In this document: positions 35,515 through 42,557 of the stretch, piece after piece | How positions within the stretch are numbered: position 1 is the stretch's first letter | Layout of the letters: each line of letters begins with the position of its first letter | Position numbers and translations under genes: made by a program | Source of the DNA: JAWKWA01 sp041397765 | GTDB lineage: Bacteria; Pseudomonadota; Alphaproteobacteria; Rhizobiales; Hyphomicrobiaceae | NCBI GenBank assembly: GCA_041397765.1 | Contig: JAWKWA010000018.1 | Coordinates: 19,798 to 83,797, forward strand | Length of the DNA: 64,000 bases | Direction: 5' to 3' | Notes under the pieces: model-generated | Database searches by the model: none | The model's input: only the letters and a program-made list of their open reading frames with translations | What the model was told of the DNA's origin: nothing

Positions 35515-36594
35515 ATGGCGACCATTCGCGGCAATCGCAAGAAGAATACCCTCACCGGCAACGATGGTGAGACCAACCGCATCTTCGGACTTGCCGGCAA
35601 CGACAAGCTGTTCGGCGGCGACGACAAGGACATGATCCAGGGCGGCACGGGCAACGACGAGCTCTATGGCAACGCCGCAAACGACAAGATGTACGGCGGC
35701 GCCGGCAACGACACCATGGAGGGCGGTGCCGACAACGACCTGATGCACGGCGGCACCGGCAACGACGAGATGTACGGCGACGACTCGGACGACACCCTGA
35801 GCGGCGCCGACCGCATGTACGGCAACGCCGGCGACGACGAGATGTGGGGTGGCGACGGCGCCGACAAGATCTATGGCGGCACCGGCGACGATACGATCGA
35901 CGACGGCGGCGACGCCAGCAACGACAAGATCTATGGCGGCTCGGGCGACGACGAGATCACCGCGCATGACGGCAACGACTATCTGCGCGGCGACAAGGGC
36001 GACGACACCATCGACGGCGGCGCCGGCGCCGACCGCATCTATGGCGGCAACGACGACGACACGCTGTCGGGCGGCGATGACAACGACAAGCTCTATGGCA
36101 ACAATGGCGACGACACGCTGAACGGCGATGCCGGCGACGACAAGCTCTATGGCGGCAACGGCAACGACACCATGAACGGTGGCGCTGACGACGACTACCT
36201 GTCGGGCAGCCGCGGCACCGATACGCTGAACGGCGGCGCCGGCGACGACCGCCTCTATGGCGGCAACGATGCCGACACGCTGAACGGCGGCACGGGCGAC
36301 GACGACCTCTATGGCAATTCGGGCAGCGACACCTTCGTCTTCTCCGGTGCCAACGCGACCGTCGGCTTCGATCGCGTCATGGACTTCGTCGAGGGCGGCA
36401 CGGACGTGATCGATCTCTCGGGCCTCGGCACACGCTTCGCCGACTTCGCGGAGCTGCAGGCAGCGATGACCGACGACGGCACCGACACCGAGATCGTGCT
36501 CGAGACGGACATCATCAGCGGCGATCCCTCCGCCACGATCACCATCGAGGGCGTCGTGGTGGCCGATCTCGTCGCCGGCGACTTCATTCTCTGA
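35515..36594 (+). CDS. RTX calcium-binding repeat protein 2
   Basis: A 359-residue protein starting MATIRGNRKKNTLTGNDGET. Nonapeptide GGxGxD repeats cover about residues 20-270, followed by a serralysin-type C-terminal region (GSDTFVFSGANATVGFDRVM, DVIDLSGLG) and a hydrophobic end VAGDFIL typical of type I secretion substrates. It has no Sec signal and no catalytic domain. It is a close paralogue of RTX3, sharing its N-terminal motif, repeat order and C-terminal domain, including a 130-base identical DNA block. It has its own AT-rich leader. Confidence 0.9.
   Translation: MATIRGNRKKNTLTGNDGETNRIFGLAGNDKLFGGDDKDMIQGGTGNDELYGNAANDKMYGGAGNDTMEGGADNDLMHGGTGNDEMYGDDSDDTLSGADRMYGNAGDDEMWGGDGADKIYGGTGDDTIDDGGDASNDKIYGGSGDDEITAHDGNDYLRGDKGDDTIDGGAGADRIYGGNDDDTLSGGDDNDKLYGNNGDDTLNGDAGDDKLYGGNGNDTMNGGADDDYLSGSRGTDTLNGGAGDDRLYGGNDADTLNGGTGDDDLYGNSGSDTFVFSGANATVGFDRVMDFVEGGTDVIDLSGLGTRFADFAELQAAMTDDGTDTEIVLETDIISGDPSATITIEGVVVADLVAGDFIL
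36106..36235. repeat. 130-base block identical to 37615-37744
   Basis: By direct reading the two RTX paralogues share 130 consecutive identical bases here, with clear divergence outside. A single T/C difference separates a further shared stretch just upstream. This points to recent gene conversion or duplication. Confidence 0.8.
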
Positions 36595-37023
36595 GGTCGC
36601 TCGCCAGAAAGCAGCCGGCGGGATCTCAGGGCCCGCCGGCGAGCCCGGCCCTCCCGATGCCGGCCCGTTTGCGGCAGTGGCGGGGGCCGGGCGACACTTT
36701 CGCCGGCCGGGTCGACCATCGAGCCCGGCGCGACGGCAACCCCAAGGAGAGTGACCGACGAAAGACATCATGGCGCGGCTCCACCATCCCATTCCGGCAC
36801 ATCATGCGCGTTCATTGTGCCGTTCCGGTCCGGCGAAAAGCATCCGCATTCGAGCAAACTGCGAAAGCGAATGTTAACTCCCGATCGACTGCTCCGATTC
36901 GAGCCGAGACCCTAAAGGCGTTGTTAACCCGCTTCAGCCATTGTGCAGTCCGGGCTGGCTGGCAGTGGCGTGTGGCGCTCCGGTCAGGTTAGTGGATAGT
37001 GGAGCAGTAAAAGGAACGCGCAA
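36595..37023. other. RTX2 / RTX3 spacer (429 bases)
   Basis: No gene was recognised. A perfect 9-bp stem (GCCGGCGGG 36614-36622 with CCCGCCGGC 36632-36640) follows RTX2 and may terminate it, though no T-tract follows. Positions about 36820-37020 are AT-richer and hold the presumed RTX3 promoter, with TGTTAACCCGC at 36922-36932 and AAGGAA before the start. Confidence 0.5.
36922..36932 (+). promoter_or_regulatory. Candidate shared RTX promoter element, copy B
   Basis: TGTTAACCCGC lies 102 bases before the RTX3 start codon, the counterpart of 35414-35424 upstream of RTX2. It includes GTTAACC, resembling a CtrA half-site, but only one half is present. Confidence 0.35.
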
Positions 37024-38088
37024 ATGGCGACTCTTCGCGGCGATCGGAAGAAGAACTCCATCGACGGTATCGGTGGCGAGACGAACAAGATTTTCGGCCT
37101 GGCCGGCAATGACATCCTGTCCGGCGCCGACGACAAGGACCTCATCCAGGGCGGCACGGGCAACGACGAGCTCTACGGCTTCAGCGAGAACGACAAGCTG
37201 TTCGGCGGCGCCGGCACCGACACCATGGAAGGCGGTGCGGACAACGACCTGATGCATGGCGGCACCGGCGACGACACCATGTACGGTGACGACGAGGCCG
37301 ACTCGGAGATCGGCGACGACAAGATGTACGGCGACGCCGGCGACGACGAGATGTACGGCGGCGCGGGCGCTGACAAGATGTTCGGCGGCACCGGCGACGA
37401 CGTCATGGACGACGGCTCCGACAACAGCAACGACAAGGTCTACGGCGGCGCCGGCGACGACGAGATCACGGCGCATGGCGGCAACGACACGCTGCGCGGC
37501 GACAAGGGCGACGACACCATCGACGGTGGCGCCGGCGACGACAAGATCTACGGCGGCAACGACAACGACACGCTGTCGGGCGGCGCCGACAACGACAAGC
37601 TCTATGGCAACAACGGCGACGACACGCTGAACGGCGATGCCGGCGACGACAAGCTCTATGGCGGCAACGGCAACGACACCATGAACGGTGGCGCTGACGA
37701 CGACTACCTGTCGGGCAGCCGCGGCACCGATACGCTGAACGGCGATGCTGGTGACGACCGTCTCTATGGCGGCAACGACAACGACACGCTCAATGGCGGC
37801 GCCGGCGACGACATCATGTATGGCGGCTCGGGCTCCGACACGTTCGCGTTCACCGGCACCGACGCGCTCGTTGGCGCAGACCGGATCATGGACTACGTCA
37901 TCGGCACCGACACGATCGACCTCTCCGGCCTGACAACGGGCTTCGCCAACGCGGCGGCGCTCGAGGCGGCGATGACCGACGACGGCACGGACACCGAGAT
38001 CGTTCTCGGCGGCGGCGCGACGATCACCATCGAGGGCGTCACCGTCCAGGAGCTCGTCGACGACGCGTTCAGTGACTTCGTGCTCTAA
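37024..38088 (+). CDS. RTX calcium-binding repeat protein 3
   Basis: A 354-residue protein starting MATLRGDRKKNSIDGIGGET with AAGGAA upstream. The architecture is that of RTX2: nonapeptide repeats at about residues 20-270 (for example YGGNDNDTL, GGAGDDKIYG), then a serralysin-type C-terminal domain (SDTFAFTGTDALVGADRIMD, DTIDLSGL) ending FSDFVL. No Sec signal or enzymatic domain is seen. A strong terminator follows. Export would need a type I secretion apparatus encoded elsewhere. Confidence 0.9.
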   Translation: MATLRGDRKKNSIDGIGGETNKIFGLAGNDILSGADDKDLIQGGTGNDELYGFSENDKLFGGAGTDTMEGGADNDLMHGGTGDDTMYGDDEADSEIGDDKMYGDAGDDEMYGGAGADKMFGGTGDDVMDDGSDNSNDKVYGGAGDDEITAHGGNDTLRGDKGDDTIDGGAGDDKIYGGNDNDTLSGGADNDKLYGNNGDDTLNGDAGDDKLYGGNGNDTMNGGADDDYLSGSRGTDTLNGDAGDDRLYGGNDNDTLNGGAGDDIMYGGSGSDTFAFTGTDALVGADRIMDYVIGTDTIDLSGLTTGFANAAALEAAMTDDGTDTEIVLGGGATITIEGVTVQELVDDAFSDFVL

Positions 38089-38112
38089 GACTTGACTTGC
38101 GATCATGAGCTG

Positions 38113-38146
38113 GCGGCCGGGCGGCTTCAACCGCCCGGCCGCTTTG
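38113..38146 (+). terminator. Rho-independent terminator after RTX3
   Basis: A perfect 12-bp stem (GCGGCCGGGCGG with CCGCCCGGCCGC, loop CTTCAA) is followed by TTTG, 25 bases after the RTX3 stop codon. Confidence 0.8.
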
Positions 38147-38270
38147 CGTGTGTCCCGACGCCGATCCTTCTGCACCAACCTCCTGCGATGCGCATCAGAC
38201 CGCCCCGCGGCGCATGGCCGGGCGCAGTCCCGGCTTGCCGAGTGGGCCGGTCCGTGACATCGACAGGGCC

Positions 38271-39190
38271 ATGTCTATCGAAGCTGCCAGCTCCAAGGCC
38301 TCGTCCCTCTCCGAGCACCCGCTTCGGGGCCTTGCCCTCGTCGCCACCGCGGCCCTGCTGTGGTCGACGGGCGGCCTCATCGTCCGCTCTCTGGAGGCGA
38401 CCGACAGCCTGACGACGGTGTTCTGGCGCTCGGCGACGGCCTTCGTCTTCCTCGTCATCTTCCTCATCTGGCGCGACGGCCGCAACGCACCGCGCCTGTT
38501 CTTCGGCATGGGGGCGTCGGGCATCGCGGTGGCGCTCTGCTATGCGGCCGCCTCCGCCGCGCTCATCGTCGCCTTGAACCTGACCTCGGTCGCCAATGTG
38601 CTCGTCATCCTGGCGAGCGCGCCGCTGTTCTCGGCCCTCCTCGCCCGCGTCGTGCTCGGCGAGCGCATCAGCCCGGTGAGCTGGCTCGCCATTCTCGCCA
38701 CCCTCGGCGGCATCGCCTTCATGGTCTGGGATGCGCTCGATACCGGCGGCATGGCCGGCAATCTCGTCGCCCTCGTCATCGTCTTTGCCCAGGCGATCGC
38801 CGTCGTCGTCATCCGCCGCAGCCGCGGTGTCAGGATGACGCCGGCCATGTGCCTGGCGACGCTGATCGCCGCGCTCGCCGTGCTGCCGTTCCTCAGCGCC
38901 CCGCTCGTCACGACGCCGCACGACATGGTGCTGCTGACCCTGTTCGGCGCCGGCCAGCTCGGGGGGGGGGGCGGCCGCGGGGGGGGTGGGGCGGCGCCCT
39001 CTTTGCCTATGGCGCACCGCATCTGCCGGCCGCCCAGACCGCGCTCCTCAACGCCCTCGAGCCGATCCTCGGCCCGCTCTGGGTCTGGATGGTGATCGGC
39101 GAGCGGCCGAGTGATGCGACGCTGATCGGCGGCGCCGTGGTGCTCGCCGCGCTGCTCGTGCACACGCTCGACGGGCTGAAGCGGCGCTGA
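38271..39190 (+). pseudogene. EamA/DMT-family permease disrupted by a G-rich frame-breaking insert
   Basis: The start at 38271 (MSIEAASSKASSLSEHPLRG) leads into a ten-helix drug/metabolite transporter fold (GLALVATAALLWSTGGLIVR, VANVLVILASAPLFSALLAR). After FGAGQLG, bases 38961-38995 become almost pure G (runs of 11, 8 and 4 G around a GCGGCCGC). The frame is lost and resumes in another frame as ALFAYGAPHLPAAQTALLNA to the stop at 39190. Relatives have only four or five residues there, so about 20 extra bases are present. Either the gene is broken or the segment is a polyG artefact. Confidence 0.8.
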
Positions 39191-39216
39191 GTGGGCACCG
39201 GGCTCGACGGGCCCTG

Positions 39217-39289
39217 GTGGAGCGAATTCGACATTTCAGTCCCGGGTGCGGACAGGCTCGTTGTCAAAAGTTGAATTCCAAAGCTCCAC
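39217..39289. mobile_element. MITE-like inverted-repeat element, copy 1
   Basis: A 73-bp unit bounded by GTGGAGC and GCTCCAC, with inner inverted segments GAATTC (39224-39229 and 39273-39278) and GACA/TGTC. Its outer layout and internal GAATTCGACATTT resemble copy 2 (GAATCCGACATTT) 16 bases downstream. It is non-coding and AT-richer than its surroundings. Confidence 0.5.
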
Positions 39290-39305
39290 TAAGATCATAG
39301 GTTTG

Positions 39306-39382
39306 CTAGTGGTCCTGCTGAATCCGACATTTGCTCGGGAGTGGGCTGCGAAGGGATGCAAGTGTCGGATTTGGACCACTAG
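39306..39382. mobile_element. MITE-like inverted-repeat element, copy 2
   Basis: A 77-bp unit with a perfect 10-bp terminal inverted repeat (CTAGTGGTCC with GGACCACTAG) and a second perfect 9-bp inner repeat (AATCCGACA with TGTCGGATT), extended by TTGC/GCAA. It could fold into one long hairpin. The CTAG ends would fit a TA-targeting IS630/Tc1-type origin, but no transposase is present. Confidence 0.6.
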
Positions 39383-39406
39383 GCAATGGGCCGTGCGGCT
39401 CTCCCC

Positions 39407-41242
39407 TCAGCCTGCGCTCGTCTCGCCGCGGAACTGCAGGTCGGCGAGGCGCTGGTAGAGCCCGCCCCGCGTCCTCAGGCTGTCATGTGTCCCCGTCTCG
39501 ACGATGCGCCCGCCATCCATGACGAGGATGCGGTCGGCGCGCTGCACCGTCGCCAGCCGGTGCGCGATGACGAGCGTGGTGCGACCCTTCATGATCGTCT
39601 CGAGCGCCTGCTGGACGCCGGCTTCGCTCTCGGCGTCGAGCGCGCTCGTCGCCTCGTCGAGCAGGAGGATCGGCGCATCGCGCAGGATCGCACGGGCGAT
39701 GGCGATCCGCTGGCGCTGGCCGCCCGACAGCGTGACGCCGCGCTCGCCGAGCTCGGTGTCGAGCCCCTTGGGCAGCGCGCGGATGAAGTCGATCGCCTGC
39801 GCCGCCTCCGCCGCCCGCTCGATATCGGCCCGGCTCGCCCCTTCGCGGCCATAGCGGATGTTCTCCGCGATCGTGTCGGCGAACAGCGCCACGTCCTGCG
39901 GCACGAGCGCGGTCCGTCCCCGCAAGGTCGCCAGATCGGCCCGTCTGACGTCGACCCCGTCGATCAGCACGCTGCCGCCGGTCACGTCGAAGAAGCGCAG
40001 CACCAGATTGAAGAGCGTGGTCTTGCCGGCCCCCGACGGCCCGACGATCGCCACCGTCTCGCCGGGCTCGACCGTGAAGCTGACGCCCGACAGCGCCGCG
40101 CCCGAGAAGCCGTTGCCCTGATAGGCGAAGTCGACGTCGCGGAATGCGACGCGGCCGAGGGCAGGCGCGGGCAAGGGCTCGGGAACCGCGGGCGAGACGA
40201 TGGCCGGCGTCGCCGACAGGAGCTCGCCGAGCCGCTCCGCCGAGCCCGACGCCTGCTGCACCTCGCCCCAAACCTCGCTCAAGGAGCCGAGCGAGGTCGC
40301 CGCGAACACCGCGTAGAGCACGAACTGGCCGAGCGTGCCCGCCGTCATGCCGCCCGCATGCACGATCGTCGCGCCGTGCCACAACACCGCGATGACGCTG
40401 CCGAAGATGAGGAAGAGCGCGACGGCGGTCAGGCCGGCCCGCGCCGTGATGCGCGAGCGCGCCGCCTCGAAGGCGCCCTCGGTCGCGCTCGTGAACCGCG
40501 CCGCAATGCTCGCCTCGTTGCCGAAGGCCTGCATGGTGCGGACGGCGGCGAGACTCTCGCCGGCGAGCGCCGAGCTCTCCGCCAGCGTGTCCTGCGCGGT
40601 GCGCGACAGCCGTCGCACCACCCGGCCATAGCCGACGAGTGGTAGCACGATGACAGGGATGGCGAGCAGCACGAGGCCGCTGAGCCGTGGGCTGGTCGCC
40701 AGCATCATGACGAGCGCGCCGAGGAAGAGGACGACGTTGCGCAGCGCCTGGCTGACCGCTGTGCCGATCGCCGCCTTGATCTGCGTGGTGTCGGCGGTGA
40801 GCCGCGACATCACCTCGCCGGTGCGCACGCCCTCGTAGAAGCCCGGCGACAGCCGCGTCAGATGGGAGAACACGTCGCGCCGCAGATCCGCCACCACCCG
40901 CTCGCCGAGCCAGGTGACGAAGAAGAACCGCGCCGCGCTGGCCAGCGCCAGCACGCCCGCCACCACCAGCATGGTCGAGAAATAGCGGTCGATGAAGGCG
41001 CCGGTCTCGCTGGAGAAGCCATGGTCGATGATGCGCCGGACGGCGAGCGGCACGGCGAGCGTGGCGAGCGCGGCGACGACGAGCGAGACGATGGTGCCGG
41101 CGAGCATGCCGGGCCGCGCCGTCAGATAGGGCCTCAGGATGCGGAGGGGGGCGAGCGAGCGGCGGCGGGCGGCGGCCTCGTCCGCACCGGTCGGGGCGGC
41201 GGCGCCTGCGGTCCGGCTGGCCGCTCTGGCGTGTTCGGTCAT
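39407..41242 (-). CDS. ABC exporter (fused transmembrane and ATPase domains, MsbA/lipid-drug type)
   Basis: A 611-residue half-transporter. Six membrane helices span about 45-320 (MLAGTIVSLVVAALATLAVP onward). The ATPase domain has Walker A GPSGAGKTTL, the Q loop LVPQDVALF, signature LSGGQRQRIAIARAIL, Walker B ILLLDEATSALD and the H loop IAHRLATV. No N-terminal C39 peptidase domain and no adjacent membrane-fusion protein are present, so it is unlikely to be the RTX type I secretion ATPase. It is divergent from rpmE, a recurrent Rhizobiales pairing. The substrate is unknown. Confidence 0.93.
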   Translation of the reverse strand: MTEHARAASRTAGAAAPTGADEAAARRRSLAPLRILRPYLTARPGMLAGTIVSLVVAALATLAVPLAVRRIIDHGFSSETGAFIDRYFSTMLVVAGVLALASAARFFFVTWLGERVVADLRRDVFSHLTRLSPGFYEGVRTGEVMSRLTADTTQIKAAIGTAVSQALRNVVLFLGALVMMLATSPRLSGLVLLAIPVIVLPLVGYGRVVRRLSRTAQDTLAESSALAGESLAAVRTMQAFGNEASIAARFTSATEGAFEAARSRITARAGLTAVALFLIFGSVIAVLWHGATIVHAGGMTAGTLGQFVLYAVFAATSLGSLSEVWGEVQQASGSAERLGELLSATPAIVSPAVPEPLPAPALGRVAFRDVDFAYQGNGFSGAALSGVSFTVEPGETVAIVGPSGAGKTTLFNLVLRFFDVTGGSVLIDGVDVRRADLATLRGRTALVPQDVALFADTIAENIRYGREGASRADIERAAEAAQAIDFIRALPKGLDTELGERGVTLSGGQRQRIAIARAILRDAPILLLDEATSALDAESEAGVQQALETIMKGRTTLVIAHRLATVQRADRILVMDGGRIVETGTHDSLRTRGGLYQRLADLQFRGETSAG

Positions 41243-41543
41243 GGTGTCTCGGACTGGCCTATCGCGGGAATGCTCTTTTGCGCCCGCACCTTGCCGGGCT
41301 CGCCCGGCCGATGCAAGCTCGCCGGCCGCGATCGCGCGCGACCGATTGCGCCCCTTCTGCCGTACGGCGCATTTCGCCCTGGCCGAGGTCGCCCCCGGAC
41401 TTGTCGCCAGCGCACCGATTGACTATAAGCCTCGTCCAGAATCCCCGACATCCGCAACTGCGAGGGACCTCACCGATTGCGAGGTCGCCTTCGACGAGAA
41501 GGGGCCGAGCCGGCGGTGCCGGACGCGCCTTGAGGACCCAGCC

Positions 41544-41768
41544 ATGAAGAAGACCTCCGGCCTCCATCCCGCCTATCACAAGATCAAGGTCGTCATGACC
41601 AACGGCACCGAGTTCGAGACCTTCTCGACCTATGGCAAGCCGGGCGACGTCCTCCACCTCGACATCGATCCCTCGACGCACCCGGCCTGGACCGGCGGCA
41701 ACCAGCAGCTCGTCGACCGCGGCGGCCGCGTCAGCCGCTTCAAGAAGAAGTTCGAGGGCCTGTTCTGA
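41544..41768 (+). CDS. rpmE: 50S ribosomal protein L31
   Basis: A 74-residue protein starting MKKTSGLHPAYHKIKVVMTN with GAGGA upstream. It continues GTEFETFSTYGKPGDVLHLD and ends VSRFKKKFEGLF. It lacks the four zinc-binding cysteines, so it is the zinc-independent form. It is followed by a strong terminator. Confidence 0.97.
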   Translation: MKKTSGLHPAYHKIKVVMTNGTEFETFSTYGKPGDVLHLDIDPSTHPAWTGGNQQLVDRGGRVSRFKKKFEGLF

Positions 41769-41838
41769 GCCGGCGCGGGGCGTAGGGGCGGCCGCGCGGC
41801 CGCCGCCCTCCCTCCTGCGTTTCGAGCCTGAATGCGAC

Positions 41839-41872
41839 AACGCCCCGGATCGATCGGTCCGGGGCGTTCTTG
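41839..41872 (+). terminator. Terminator between convergent rpmE and soxG
   Basis: A perfect 11-bp stem (AACGCCCCGGA with TCCGGGGCGTT, loop TCGATCGG) ends in a short T-rich run (TTCTTG). It lies 70 bases after rpmE and 26 bases from the end of soxG, so it may serve both convergent genes. Confidence 0.8.
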
Positions 41873-41897
41873 CATTTCCGATCGAGGCGGCCCGGTG

Positions 41898-42557
41898 TCA
41901 GCCGTGCTCGAAATGCGGCAGGTGCAGCTTCACCTTCGCCGCCTTCGGCGCGAGCTCGGGCAGCCCCCATTCGTGCCCGGCCTCGGCGAGCGTGCACCAC
42001 AGATAGTCGGCCATCGAGATGCGCACGATGATCTCGAAGCGGTCCTCGGCGCCGCTCGTGACATCCTCGACCATGGTGCAGATCGAAACCGTGCGGCCGA
42101 AATTGGAGACGATGCAATCGCCCGCCTTGAAGGCGCGCGGGTGGAGGTCGACCGTAGCGATCCGCATCAGGATCTCGCGTGCCTTCGGACCCGCGAGCAC
42201 GATCTCGGTGTAGTAGTCGGTGACGTCGACCGTCTGGGCGGGTGACCCGGCGAGCGCCTTGTCGAGCGCCGCCTTGGCCGCACCTTCGCCGCCCGCCTCC
42301 GTCACGATCATCCACTCGTCGGGGCCGAGCCACAGCGCCGAGGCGCCGCCCGACCGGCTCGTGCCCTTGACCGCCACAGGCAGCTTCAGGCCGAGCGCCT
42401 CGCCGACCGCACCTGAGATGCGATCGGGCGCCCCGCGCAGCGCGATCTTGCCGCGGAACGGCAGCTCGGCGAGCCGCGCCGCGCCATTCGGAGCCTTCAC
42501 GGCGTCGCGATGCGAAAGCGCCGAGCGGCGGCGGGGATCGGTCTTTGCGTCGCTCAT
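41898..42557 (-). CDS. soxG: Sarcosine oxidase gamma subunit
   Basis: A 219-residue subunit starting MSDAKTDPRRRSALSHRDAV at 42557, overlapping the soxA stop as ATGA. It carries the SoxG-type region VTDYYTEIVLAGPKAREILM and FGRTVSICTMVED, ending EWGLPELAPKAAKVKLHLPH. Gamma stabilises the heterotetramer that oxidatively demethylates sarcosine to glycine, passing the methyl carbon to THF. It is last gene of the soxB-D-A-G operon. Confidence 0.94.
   Translation of the reverse strand: MSDAKTDPRRRSALSHRDAVKAPNGAARLAELPFRGKIALRGAPDRISGAVGEALGLKLPVAVKGTSRSGGASALWLGPDEWMIVTEAGGEGAAKAALDKALAGSPAQTVDVTDYYTEIVLAGPKAREILMRIATVDLHPRAFKAGDCIVSNFGRTVSICTMVEDVTSGAEDRFEIIVRISMADYLWCTLAEAGHEWGLPELAPKAAKVKLHLPHFEHG

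Noticed and set aside
33605..38088. Regular short DNA repeats that could be mistaken for a CRISPR array
   Set aside because: Periodicity is 27 bases, in frame, encoding GGxGxD nonapeptides; there are no constant repeats with unique spacers and no cas genes.
39407..41242. ABC exporter as the type I secretion ATPase for the RTX proteins
   Set aside because: No C39-like N-terminal domain, no membrane-fusion or TolC partner, and it is separated from the RTX genes by a permease and paired instead with rpmE.
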